In this document: piece after piece, positions 44,685 to 53,677 of the stretch | Position numbering within the stretch: the stretch's first letter is position 1 | Layout: the number at the start of each line of letters is the position of its first letter | NCBI RefSeq assembly: GCF_024362385.1 | Contig: NZ_CP101466.1 | Coordinates: forward strand, 1,674,001 to 1,738,000 | Length of the DNA: 64,000 nucleotides | Reading direction: 5' to 3' | Source of the DNA: Arthrobacter sp. DNA4 | Lineage (GTDB): Bacteria; Actinomycetota; Actinomycetes; Actinomycetales; Micrococcaceae | Translations under genes and position numbers: made by a program | Notes under the pieces: model-generated | Database searches by the model: none | Told to the model about the DNA's origin: nothing | Seen by the model: only the letters and a program-made list of their open reading frames with translations

Positions 44685-46747
44685 CGATGCATTCATCCGA
44701 TCTGACCGAACGGAACATCGGCAAGATCGCCGAGTTGTTCCCCACCGTCATCACTGAGGGCGTCGATGACGAGGGCAATCCTACGCGCGCGATCGACTTC
44801 GACCTCCTGCGGCAGGAACTCTCACCCCACATCATTGAGGGGCCGCAGGAGCGGTACCAGCTCGACTGGCCCGAGAAGCGCGAGGCGCTCTTCGCCGCGA
44901 ACGCACCCATCGCGAAAACCCTGCGTCCTGTGCGCGGGGAATCACTCAACTTCGACACCACCCAGAACCTCTTTATCGAGGGTGACAACCTCGACGTGCT
45001 CAAGCTGCTCCAAGAGTCCTACCTCGGCAAGGTCAAGCTAATCTACATCGACCCGCCCTACAACACGGGTTCCGATCTGGTCTACAAGGACGACTTCTCC
45101 GCAACGAAAGCGGAGTATCTCGCGAAGTCCGGGCAGGTTGACGCGGCTGGCAACCGGCTGGTCGTCAACACGGAATCCAACGGACGATTCCACTCAGACT
45201 GGCTCACCATGATCTATCCGCGCCTAAAGCTCGCCCGGAGGCTGTTGACCGATGACGGGCTGATCCTCATGAGCATTGACGATGCAGAGCAGGCATCACT
45301 GCGGCGAGTTGCGGACGAGATTTTCGGGGAGCGCAACTTCATCGCGCAACTGGTGTGGGAAAAAGGGCGCAAGAACGACGCAAAGTTCTTCTCATCGGGT
45401 CACGAGTACGTCCTCGTCTACGCGAAATCGAAGGCTCTATTGAGAGAGCGGGGGACAGAATGGCGCGAGGAAAAGCCTGGTGCGCGTGAGATCTGGGAAG
45501 AGTATGTGCGTCTTCGAGAGATTCACGGCATCGACGACGAGGCAATCGAGAAAGACATCACCAAGTGGTTTGCGGATCTCCCGAAATCCGAACCGGCGAA
45601 GAAGTGGTCCCGGTATCGGCGTATCGACGCGTCGGGACCGTGGCGCGACCGCGACATCTCTTGGCCCGGCGGCGACGGACCACGGTACGACGTCATCCAC
45701 CCAGTCACCGGCCAGCCGTGCAAGGTGCCGGAAGCTGGATGGAGATACTCGACCTCTCAAGAAATGCAGCGACAGATCGCCCTCGGACTTGTGGTCTTCC
45801 GCGAAGACCACACTGAGCCTCCCTTCCGTAAGGCGCATCTGAGGCCAGTCACCGGAGAACTGGACTCCGAGTCGGAAGGCGAATCAGATGATGTAGAACT
45901 TGCCAATCAGGTTCGCGGTTCGTATTTCTACAAGCAATCACAAGCTGCCGTAGGTCACCTTCGCGACTTAATGGGGGCGAAGGTCTTCAATAATCCGAAA
46001 GACCACGTAGAGCTTTCGCGCTTGTTCGAGTACGTCCTGAATGGAGCGGAAGGCATTGTCATGGACTTCTTCGCTGGGTCAGGCTCGACCGCGGAGGCCG
46101 TGTTTGATTTGTGCGCTCGTACCGGCCAGAACTGCCCGGTCATCCTGGTGCAATTGCCTGAACGTCTCGAAGACAATCTCGTGACTGCCAAGGGCTCGGC
46201 GAAGACGACAATCTTGAACGCCATCAAGTACCTCCAACAGCGGCAGAAGCCGACGGTTATCGCGGAACTCACCAAGGTCCGGCTTGAATTGGCGGGTGAA
46301 CGCGTCGTTGCAGAAAAAGCTCATCCAAAGTGGTTGCAAGATGTCGGATATCGTGTCCTGAAGGTTGATTCGTCAAATCTTTTCGACTTGCTTCGCACAC
46401 CTGATGACCTCTTGCAGAGCGAACTTGATCTCTTCACCGACAACGTGAAGCCAGATCGGACGGGCGAGGACTTGTTGTTTCAGGTCTTGCTTGACTGGGG
46501 TCTCGAGCTAACCATGCCGATCGCCGTCGAGCTGATCGGCGAGCAAGAGGTGTTCGTCGTCGAGGACGGCGCGCTCATCGCATGCTTCGCGGAATCGGTC
46601 GGACCCGCACTCGTGCGCGAGATCGCGAGCCGCGCGCCGTTGCGTGCCGTGTTCCGCGACTCTAGCTTCGCTACTGACGCCGAGCGGATTAATGCCCAGC
46701 AAGTCTTTGCTGAGGTCTCGCCCGCGACTGATGTGAAGGCGATCTAA
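44672..46747 (+). CDS. mod: Type III restriction-modification DNA methyltransferase (Mod)
   Basis: Predicted 691 aa from GTG 44672 (MEKLTMHSSDLTERNIGKIA), preceded by GAGGA; ATG 44687 is the alternative. Methyltransferase motif IV is DPPYNTG (about residue 127) and SAM motif I is DFFAGSGST (about 466). This IV-before-I order marks the beta class used by type III Mods, which make N6-methyladenine. The stretch between about 220 and 420 is the likely target-recognition domain. All key residues are intact. Res begins 6 nt after its stop. Recognition sequence cannot be predicted. Confidence 0.93.
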   Translation: MEKLTMHSSDLTERNIGKIAELFPTVITEGVDDEGNPTRAIDFDLLRQELSPHIIEGPQERYQLDWPEKREALFAANAPIAKTLRPVRGESLNFDTTQNLFIEGDNLDVLKLLQESYLGKVKLIYIDPPYNTGSDLVYKDDFSATKAEYLAKSGQVDAAGNRLVVNTESNGRFHSDWLTMIYPRLKLARRLLTDDGLILMSIDDAEQASLRRVADEIFGERNFIAQLVWEKGRKNDAKFFSSGHEYVLVYAKSKALLRERGTEWREEKPGAREIWEEYVRLREIHGIDDEAIEKDITKWFADLPKSEPAKKWSRYRRIDASGPWRDRDISWPGGDGPRYDVIHPVTGQPCKVPEAGWRYSTSQEMQRQIALGLVVFREDHTEPPFRKAHLRPVTGELDSESEGESDDVELANQVRGSYFYKQSQAAVGHLRDLMGAKVFNNPKDHVELSRLFEYVLNGAEGIVMDFFAGSGSTAEAVFDLCARTGQNCPVILVQLPERLEDNLVTAKGSAKTTILNAIKYLQQRQKPTVIAELTKVRLELAGERVVAEKAHPKWLQDVGYRVLKVDSSNLFDLLRTPDDLLQSELDLFTDNVKPDRTGEDLLFQVLLDWGLELTMPIAVELIGEQEVFVVEDGALIACFAESVGPALVREIASRAPLRAVFRDSSFATDAERINAQQVFAEVSPATDVKAI

Positions 46748-46753
46748 CCCCAA

Positions 46754-49700
46754 ATGAAACTTCAGTTCAAGGTTCATCAGTACCAAACGGACGCAGTCGA
46801 CTCGGTGGTCGGATGCTTCGCAGGGCAGCCACGCGATGACGGGGTAAGCTACCGAATTGACCCTGGACGGCAGACGCAGCAGGCACTGACGGAGGATTCG
46901 GGCCTGCGCAACGCCGAGATCGTGCTGAGCCCGACGCAGGTCCTGGCAAATATTCAGGCTGTACAGCGCAGCCGCAATCTGCCCTTGTCTTCTGCGCTCG
47001 TGCCGAGCAAGGCAGGGCCGATCAATCTGGACATCGAGATGGAGACCGGGACGGGCAAGACCTACGTCTACATCAAGACGATCATGGAGCTGAAGAAGCT
47101 TTACGGATGGTCGAAGTTCATCATTGTGGTGCCGAGCGTGGCGATTCGCGAGGGTGTAAAGAAGTCGTTCGACATCACAGCTGAGCATTTCCAACAGATC
47201 TACGGCACCAAGCCTCGCTCGTTTATCTATAACTCCTCGCAGCTGCACGAACTGGAGCGGTTCAGCTCCGACGCCGGCGTCCAGGTGATGATTATCAACA
47301 TCCAGGCGTTCAACGCCGTAAGCAAGGACAACCGGCGCATCTACGACGTGCTCGACGACTTCCAGTCCAGGAAGCCGATCGACGTGATCAGTGCGAATCG
47401 CCCGATCGTTATCATCGATGAGCCGCAGAAGATCGGTGCCGCTAAGTCCTTGGAAGCGCTGTCGCGATTCCGGGCACTGATGGTGCTGCGCTACTCAGCC
47501 ACGCATAAGGTCGAGCACAACAAAGTGCACCGGCTCGATGCAATAGATGCCTACAACCAGAAGCTCGTGAAAAAGATCGCCGTGCGCGGCATCACGGTCA
47601 AGGGTCTGGCGGGGAGCACCGCCTACCTGTATCTGGACGCGATTGAGATCGCGAAGGGGGCAGGGCCCCGTGCGCGGGTTGAGCTGGAGGTGCAGACGAA
47701 GAGCGGCATCAAGCGGCAGGTCAAACGGCTCGACCGCGGAGCTCGGCTCCATGACATCTCCGGTGGGATCGAGGCATACAAGGACCTCATAATCACCGAC
47801 ATCGACGCTAACCGCGACGTCATCGAGCTTAGCGATGGCAGCATCGTGGCCTCCGGGCAGATCACTGCGGACGTGACCGAAGAGGCTAAGCGCCGCATCC
47901 AGATTCGTGAGGTCATCCGCGCTCATCTGGACAAGGAGCGCGAGCTCTTCGCGCAAGGCATCAAGGTGCTATCGCTGTTCTTCATCGACGAGGTGGCCAA
48001 ATACCGCGACTACGAGCGTGGCGACACGCTCGGGGACTATGCACGCGTCTTTGAGGAGGAGTACCGGGCACTGGCGGCCGACGAGCTGAGCCAGCTGGAC
48101 TTCGACATCGAGGCGGAGGCATACCGTCACCATCTGGGATCAATCCTTGTAGAGAAAACGCATCAGGGCTATTTCTCAATCGACAAGAAGACCAAGCAGC
48201 TGGTCGACCCAAGCGTGACCACACGCGGCGAGGATGCGGGCCAGTCCGCGGATGTCGGGGCCTACGACCTGATCCTTAAGAACAAGGAGCGACTGCTCTC
48301 GTTCGACGAGCCCGTGCGGTTTATCTTCAGCCACTCGGCGCTGCGCGAAGGCTGGGACAACCCCAACGTCTTTGTCATGGGCATGCTCAAGAAGAGCGAT
48401 AATACGGTCTCCCGCCGCCAGGAGATCGGTCGCGGCCTGCGACTCGCCGTCGACCAGCACGGCGAGCGGATGGACAACCCCGTCACCGTGCACGATATCA
48501 ACGAGCTGACCGTCGTCACTGACGAGTCCTACACCGACTTCGTGGCGGGCCTACAAAAGGAGATCAGCGAGTCGCTCGCCTCTCGCCCCCGGAAGGCGAG
48601 CGTTAAGTACTTCGTGGGCAAGACGTTCGCCACCGAATCCGGCGAGAGCCTCGTCGAGGAACCACTGGCAGCAGCGCTGTACAAGTACCTCGTCAAGAAT
48701 GACTACATCAACGACGACGACAGCATCTCCGACGCCTACAAGACCGCCCGGGATGCAGGCACTCTCGCCGAGCCGAACTCGGACGTACTCAAGCCGGTTA
48801 TTGACTACCTCTGGCCGCTCATTGACGGGCTTTACATTGGCGTTCCAGTGCCGGATGACGGGCGCAAGCCAAAGCGCATCCCGCTGAACGAACAGAACTT
48901 CGCCAAGAAGGAGTTCAAGGATCTCTGGAACCGCATCAGCCAAAAGGCCGTCTATCAAGTCGAGTTTGAATCGAACGAACTGATCGACAAGTGCGTCGCG
49001 GCGCTTGACGCCCACCTGAAGGTCAACGCGATGCAGTACGTCGTGCAGTCCGGCGAGCAACGTGCCGAGCTCGACTCAGACGATCTGGCGGCCGGGACCG
49101 TTTTTTCTGTTAGCTCGACGAGCACACATGCGGGGACGATCTCGGCGGGGTCCCAAGTCAAGTACGACCTCCTCGGCGAGATCACAGAAAAGACCCAGCT
49201 CACGCGCCGGACGGCCGGTTCGGTCCTGCGAAGGATCAACCCCTCGACGTTTGCGAAATACCGGCAAAACCCCGAGCACTTCATCGCAGAGGCCACGCGG
49301 CTTATTAACGAGCAGAAGGCCACCGTGATCGTTCAGCACCTGACCTACGACACGCTTGCCGAGCGGCACGATACCGCAATCTTTACCGCAAACCAGACTA
49401 AGCAGGACTTCGTCAAGGCGGGGGAGAAGCTGAAGAAGCACATCTACGACTACGTCGTCACCGATTCCAAGGGCGAACGCGCCTTCGTCACGGAGTTGGA
49501 TACCAGCGACGAGGTTGTCGTCTACGCTAAGCTCCCACGCGGCTTCTTCATTCCAACTCCGGTTGGTGACTATAACCCCGACTGGGCCATTGCCTTCCGG
49601 GAAGGCGCAGTTCGGCACGTCTACTTCGTGGCGGAGACCAAGGGCTCGTTGTCCTCGATGCAGCTTCGCGGGGTTGAGGAGGCCAAGATCGAATGCGCCC

Positions 49701-49798
49701 GAAAGTTCTTCGCCGAGCTGAGCCGCAAGCATGATGAGACCGTGACTTATGACGTTGTGACCGACTATAGCCAGCTCATGCAGCTCGTCGGGGGATAG
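46754..49798 (+). CDS. res: Type III restriction endonuclease subunit (Res)
   Basis: Predicted 1014 aa. SF2 helicase core: N-terminal KLQFKVHQYQTDAVDSVVGC, Walker A METGTGKTYVYIK (about 96), motif Ia VVPSVAIREGVKKSF, Walker B as DEPQK (about 222) instead of DEAH, SAT-like YSATHK, and motif VI SRRQEIGRGLRLAVDQHGER. The C-terminus holds a PD-(D/E)XK nuclease: D in VGDYNPDWAI (about 938) and ETK (about 961) in YFVAETKGS. DEPQ and the C-terminal nuclease are typical of type III Res. No truncation seen. Last gene of the cassette. Confidence 0.92.
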   Translation: MKLQFKVHQYQTDAVDSVVGCFAGQPRDDGVSYRIDPGRQTQQALTEDSGLRNAEIVLSPTQVLANIQAVQRSRNLPLSSALVPSKAGPINLDIEMETGTGKTYVYIKTIMELKKLYGWSKFIIVVPSVAIREGVKKSFDITAEHFQQIYGTKPRSFIYNSSQLHELERFSSDAGVQVMIINIQAFNAVSKDNRRIYDVLDDFQSRKPIDVISANRPIVIIDEPQKIGAAKSLEALSRFRALMVLRYSATHKVEHNKVHRLDAIDAYNQKLVKKIAVRGITVKGLAGSTAYLYLDAIEIAKGAGPRARVELEVQTKSGIKRQVKRLDRGARLHDISGGIEAYKDLIITDIDANRDVIELSDGSIVASGQITADVTEEAKRRIQIREVIRAHLDKERELFAQGIKVLSLFFIDEVAKYRDYERGDTLGDYARVFEEEYRALAADELSQLDFDIEAEAYRHHLGSILVEKTHQGYFSIDKKTKQLVDPSVTTRGEDAGQSADVGAYDLILKNKERLLSFDEPVRFIFSHSALREGWDNPNVFVMGMLKKSDNTVSRRQEIGRGLRLAVDQHGERMDNPVTVHDINELTVVTDESYTDFVAGLQKEISESLASRPRKASVKYFVGKTFATESGESLVEEPLAAALYKYLVKNDYINDDDSISDAYKTARDAGTLAEPNSDVLKPVIDYLWPLIDGLYIGVPVPDDGRKPKRIPLNEQNFAKKEFKDLWNRISQKAVYQVEFESNELIDKCVAALDAHLKVNAMQYVVQSGEQRAELDSDDLAAGTVFSVSSTSTHAGTISAGSQVKYDLLGEITEKTQLTRRTAGSVLRRINPSTFAKYRQNPEHFIAEATRLINEQKATVIVQHLTYDTLAERHDTAIFTANQTKQDFVKAGEKLKKHIYDYVVTDSKGERAFVTELDTSDEVVVYAKLPRGFFIPTPVGDYNPDWAIAFREGAVRHVYFVAETKGSLSSMQLRGVEEAKIECARKFFAELSRKHDETVTYDVVTDYSQLMQLVGG

Positions 49799-49868
49799 GG
49801 ATGCGGAGATCGCGCTGCCCTATCGCTGGATCGGTAAGGTAGCGGCACCCCTGCCCTCGGCCCTGAAG

Positions 49869-49890
49869 TGTAGCAACGGGTGTAGCAACG
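49869..49890 (+). repeat. Tandem 11-mer, probable integrase arm site (right)
   Basis: Exact copy, same orientation, of the 22 bp at 31633-31654 (TGTAGCAACGG, TGTAGCAACG). Located 104 bp inside attR, as the left copy is 67 bp inside attL. Confidence 0.75.
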
Positions 49891-49918
49891 CTACTGAAAT
49901 CGCGGGTGTTCGCTAGGG

Positions 49919-49970
49919 TCCGCCACCGTCCGGGTTCCGCGGAATGTTGCGGGTTTTGGACGGTGGCGGA
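49919..49970. repeat. Inverted repeat near attR
   Basis: Perfect 13-bp arms TCCGCCACCGTCC and GGACGGTGGCGGA with a 26-nt loop and no T run. Could end transcription after res or be part of the right attachment complex. Confidence 0.6.
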
Positions 49971-49994
49971 TCTCGGTGAACCCCGTGCCTCTGC

Positions 49995-50041
49995 CTGGGG
50001 GTCAAGGGGTCGCAGGTTCAAATCCTGTCAGCCCGACCAAA
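49995..50041 (+). repeat. attR, 47-bp direct repeat
   Basis: Copy of the tRNA-Pro 3' half including the GGG anticodon, T arm and CCA. The 5' half of a tRNA is absent, so it is the remnant left after integration, not a second tRNA gene. Confidence 0.92.
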
Positions 50042-50042
50042 A

Positions 50043-50087
50043 AGCGGAAAGCGCCGGAGAATTTCTCCGGCGCTTTCCGCTTTTTTG
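50043..50087 (+). terminator. Original terminator of tRNA-Pro, displaced by the element
   Basis: An 18-bp perfect stem (AGCGGAAAGCGCCGGAGA / TCTCCGGCGCTTTCCGCT) with a 3-nt loop, followed by a run of T. It directly follows attR, so before integration it stood just after tRNA-Pro. Confidence 0.88.
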
Positions 50088-50198
50088 GGTTCGTGGTGTT
50101 TCCTGGCCGCGCACCAACATTCGGACAACCCACCCCGGGAGCCGGAGGTGATTTGTCCGGTTGGGGATGTCCTGGGCGGCGCCGGGCACAGCGGCCAG

Positions 50199-51963
50199 TC
50201 AGCCGAGGGCGGCGTCGAGGGTGACGAAGCCGTAGCCTGCAGCCCGGAGCTGGGAGATCACTTGGGGGAGGGCCGCAGCGTCGAGCGTTGAGCCGTCGTC
50301 CGGGTTCGAGCCGAGGTGCATCAGGACGATCTCACCGGGCTGCGCGGAAGCCATGACGCGCTGGACAATAAAGTCCGGGCCGCGCGTTCCGTTCATAGTG
50401 CCCTGCCAGCCAAGGGTGTCGACGGTCCACCGGACCGCCGCGTAGCCGGCGCCGTTGACATCGGCGATCGTGCGCGAATCGCGGGCGCCGAACGGGAAGC
50501 GGAAGAACGGGAGCGGGTCGCCTCCTGCGGCCTCGATGGCCCTCTGCGCGCCGCCGATCTCGGCCGCGATCTGGGCATCGGTCAGGGTGGTGAAGTCCGG
50601 GTGGGTCATGGAGTGGTTGCCGATTCGATTCCCCGCGTTGTAGATCAGGGCCGGGTCGGAGGGGAACTGGTTGACCCAGTTTCCGGTGAGGAAGAACGTG
50701 CCTGGGACCCCGTTGGCTGCGAGGGTGCTGAGGATCGATCGCAGGCCGGCGTCGTTGGCGCCGGCGTCGAACGTGAGCGCGACAACTTTCTGCGTGGTCG
50801 GAATGCGCTCGAGGTCCACGCCCAAAAGTGAAGCCGGGATAGTGGCATGGATGACCTCAATCCTGCTGCTGGCCTCATGCCACAGGATCGAACCGTGCTG
50901 GAAGTCGCTGCGGCGTCCGCCCGTGATGCCGTACTCGTCGCTGGTCGGGTAGCCGAGCCTGCTGTGCTCCCAACCGAGGGCCGCCCACTGGGCCCGGATG
51001 GCTCCATGCACCTCGTGGGCTCCGGTGGCGGGGCTCCAGTAGATCGAGCCCCCGGCGAAGTGATTGAACCTGCCAACGCCGTCGGGGGTTCCGGTCTCGT
51101 CGGTGAGGGGGAAGCCGAGGAATCCGGCGGGGCCGCCGAGTTCCGCGTAGTGTCCGCGGATTGAGCCATGTATTTCGTGGGCTCCGGTGGCGGGGCTCCA
51201 GTAGATGGCCCCTCCGGCGAAGTTGTTGTAGCGGGCGGTGCCCGGGGTGGCGGTCTCGTCGGTGAGGGGGAAGCCGAGGAATCCGGCTGGGCCGCCGAGT
51301 TCCGCGTAGTGTCCGCGGATTGAGCCGTGTATTTCGTGGGCTCCGGTGGCGGGGCTCCAGTAGATGGCCCCTCCGGCGAAGTTGTTGTAGCGGTAGCGGC
51401 GCCCGGGGTGCCGGTCTCGTCGGTGAGGGGGAAGCCGAGGAATCCTGACGGGCCGCCGAGCTCCGCGTAGTGTCCGCGGATTGAGCCGTGTATTTCGTGG
51501 GCTCCGGTGGCGGGGCTCCAGTAGATGGCCCCTCCGGCGAAGTTGTTGTAGCGGTAGCGGCGCCCGGGGTGCCGGTCTCGTCGGTGAGGGGGAAGCCGAG
51601 GAATCCTGACGGGCCGCCGAGCTCCAGGTAGTGTCCCCCGATTGAGCCGTGTACTTCGTGGGCTCCGGTGGCGGGGCTCCAGTAGATCGTTCCGCCCGTG
51701 TAGTCCTGCGCACGGCCCCCTGCGATGTCGTAGGGGCTGCCGACGGGCGTACCGAGGAACGATGCGGCGCCGCCCAGCTGCTCATAGTGCTGGATGATCG
51801 CGTCGTCGCCAACCTGTTCGACTGCCATCGACGCCGGAACGCTCCGCGGTGCGGCTACCGCTGACGCCGCGGCCGCGGGCGGCCCCAGAGCTGTACCCCA
51901 GAGGCCACCGCCGAGGGCGAGGGCCAAAGCCATTCCGAGGACGGCGGGTCGGGACCGGCGCAT
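50199..51963 (-). pseudogene. Secreted LGFP-repeat polysaccharide deacetylase, frame broken twice
   Basis: The start at 51963 gives a signal peptide (MRRSRPAVLGMALALALGGG, cleavage near AAAASA) and then LGFP repeats ([20 protein letters not shown]). Repeat spacing on the DNA is 162, 159, 161 and 161 bp, so two adjacent units each carry 2 extra nt and shift the frame. After both, net +4, the C-terminal half reads in a single frame: further LGFP units, then a NodB deacetylase domain with [48 protein letters not shown] and [10 protein letters not shown]. By family it would bind and trim cell-wall glycan outside the membrane. Either a pseudogene or an assembly error in repeats. Confidence 0.8.
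51030..51725 (-). repeat. LGFP-coding tandem repeats
   Basis: The marker CTCCAGTAGAT (plus strand) occurs at 51034, 51196, 51355, 51516 and 51677. The units starting at 51355 and 51516 are 161 bp, each with TAGCGGTAGCGG where the 159-bp unit has TAGCGGGCGG. Confidence 0.9.
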
Positions 51964-52096
51964 TGTGACCCCTTCGTACTGACTAAGACATGCGAGCCTT
52001 GATCAAAACGCTACGCTCCGGGGGCTTGGCCCGGCAGGACCGGAAGTCCCGAATCTTCCCGGGCAGGCAGCGTGACGCCCCGCGTGCCGGATCTTC

Positions 52097-52966
52097 CTAC
52101 TTCAGGAACTTCGAGGTCCGCCGGTCAGCCAGGATCTTGCCCTTGGTCTGGCATGTGGGGCAGTACTGCAGTGCGGTGTCCGCAAACGACACTTCGCGGA
52201 CGGTGTCACCGCAGACCGGGCAGGGCTGGTAAGCCCGGGCGTGGACCCTCATATGGCTGCGTTTGACGTCCTTAAGATCCTTTGGCGGCTTGCCGGCCGC
52301 CTCCGCGAGTGCTTCGCCCAGCACGCTGTGGATGGCGTCGTACAGAACCTGCACAGTCTCCCGGTCCAGGGATTTCGCGATGGCGAACGGCGAGATGCGG
52401 GCCGCGTGCAGGATCTCGTCGCTGTAAGCGTTGCCGATCCCCGCGATAACGCTCTGGCTGCGCAGGAGGCCCTTGATCTGCTGCGAACTGCCGGCGAGGA
52501 TCTCAGCCAACATGCCGGCGTCGAACGCTTCCGTGAAAGGGTCCGGGCCCAGCGCGGCGATGCCTGGCACCTGCTGCGGATCACGCACTACGTAGACAGC
52601 CAGGCTCTTCTTGGTGCCCGCTTCCGTCAGGTCCAGTCCGCGCGGGCCATCCGGTCCGGAGAATGCGCCCCGGACCGCGATGAGGCCCTTGCCCATCCGG
52701 AGCTGGCTGTCGGCGGGAGAGTCGGTGAAACGCACCCATCCGGCCCGTGCCAGGTGGAACACCAGGGATATGCCGTCGGTGTCGATGCTGATGAACTTCC
52801 CGAACCGCCGGACGCCGGACACAGTGCGGCCCTCGATGGCGTTATAGGGAGGATCGGCCGTCTTGAGCACGGCGAAGGAGACAACCTGCAGTTTGGTGAC
52901 CACGCAGCCGCGCAGCTGTTCATCAAGGAACGCGGCCAGGCCTGCGACTTCCGGCAGTTCCGGCAT
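52097..52966 (-). CDS. Fpg/Nei family DNA glycosylase
   Basis: Predicted 289 aa. N-terminal MPELPEVAGLAAFLDEQLRG supplies the catalytic Pro2 and Glu3 after Met removal. A helix-two-turn-helix domain (QSVIAGIGNAYSDEILHAAR) contacts DNA. The C-terminal zinc finger is CPVCGD then YCPTCQ, closing with KGKILADRRTSKFLK and its conserved Arg. The loop that reads oxidised guanine cannot be judged, so Fpg versus Nei specificity stays open. ATG 52966 start; 152 nt from divergent gcvH. Confidence 0.9.
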   Translation of the reverse strand: MPELPEVAGLAAFLDEQLRGCVVTKLQVVSFAVLKTADPPYNAIEGRTVSGVRRFGKFISIDTDGISLVFHLARAGWVRFTDSPADSQLRMGKGLIAVRGAFSGPDGPRGLDLTEAGTKKSLAVYVVRDPQQVPGIAALGPDPFTEAFDAGMLAEILAGSSQQIKGLLRSQSVIAGIGNAYSDEILHAARISPFAIAKSLDRETVQVLYDAIHSVLGEALAEAAGKPPKDLKDVKRSHMRVHARAYQPCPVCGDTVREVSFADTALQYCPTCQTKGKILADRRTSKFLK

Positions 52967-53133
52967 GACCTACCCGACCTTCCCCAAGGATGCTGCACCG
53001 GTGCTTGCACTCATGGGTTCCATCTTGTCAGAAAGGCCCGTGCCGACCCTGGCAGTTATGCCTATACTTTCAGCGGCGGCCCGATTTTCGGGCCCCTTGT
53101 GACATTGGCGCGTACCCCGATGAAAGGCCCCCC

Positions 53134-53520
53134 ATGAGCAACATTCCCGAAGACCTGTCCTACACCGCCGAACACGAGTGGGTCACCGCCCCGAATACCG
53201 ACGGCGTGGTCCGCGTGGGAATCACGGATTTTGCCCAGGACGCGCTCGGAGACGTCGTCTACGCCCAGATGCCCGAGGTCGGCACGAAGATTACGGCAAA
53301 CGAAGTGGTGGGTGAGGTCGAGTCCACCAAGAGCGTGAGCGACATTTACGCACCGGTTTCCGGCGAAGTGGTGGCCCGCAACGACTCCCTGGACAGCGAT
53401 TCGGCCCTGATCAACACCGATCCCTACGGCGACGGCTGGCTCATCGAGATCAAACTGGCCGAACCTGACGCCGTTGAGTCTTTGCTCAGTGCATCGGAGT
53501 ACGAACAACAGGTAGGCTAA
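53134..53520 (+). CDS. gcvH: Glycine cleavage system H protein
   Basis: Predicted 128 aa. Starts MSNIPEDLSYTAEHEWV. The lipoyl-lysine is K66 in GEVESTKSVSDIYAPVSGEV; the C-terminal WLIEIKLAEPD closes the barrel. It shuttles the methylamine group between GcvP, GcvT and Lpd; gcvP and gcvT are not in this window. Followed by garA as in M. tuberculosis Rv1826-Rv1827. AAAGGCCCCCC lies before ATG 53134. Confidence 0.95.
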   Translation: MSNIPEDLSYTAEHEWVTAPNTDGVVRVGITDFAQDALGDVVYAQMPEVGTKITANEVVGEVESTKSVSDIYAPVSGEVVARNDSLDSDSALINTDPYGDGWLIEIKLAEPDAVESLLSASEYEQQVG

Positions 53521-53677
53521 AGCTAACCGGTATTTCCGGTCCGGCCCCGGGTCGCGGGCATGGCGTCTGCGCACGTCAGAGCCCGGATCGGGAGCCGGCG
53601 CCGGACCTGCCGGACAGGACCGGCGAGTAACCGTTGGTTGCGGGTTGAATGCCCGCAACGTCTAAGAGGAGGAATCC

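Larger units (their letters stand above)
49799..49994. other. Right-end region of the element without genes
   Basis: Between the res stop and attR no gene is seen. It contains the right arm-type repeat (49869-49890) and a 13-bp inverted repeat (49919-49931 / 49958-49970). Confidence 0.6.

Noticed and set aside
40693..49798. Reading the cassette as a DISARM or BREX system
   Set aside because: No DUF1998 helicase or DrmB, and no PglX, PglZ or BrxC-like gene; the methyltransferase and nuclease are standard type III Mod and Res.
49995..50041. Second tRNA-Pro
   Set aside because: Only the anticodon-loop-to-CCA half is present; no acceptor 5' strand or D arm. It is the attR copy.
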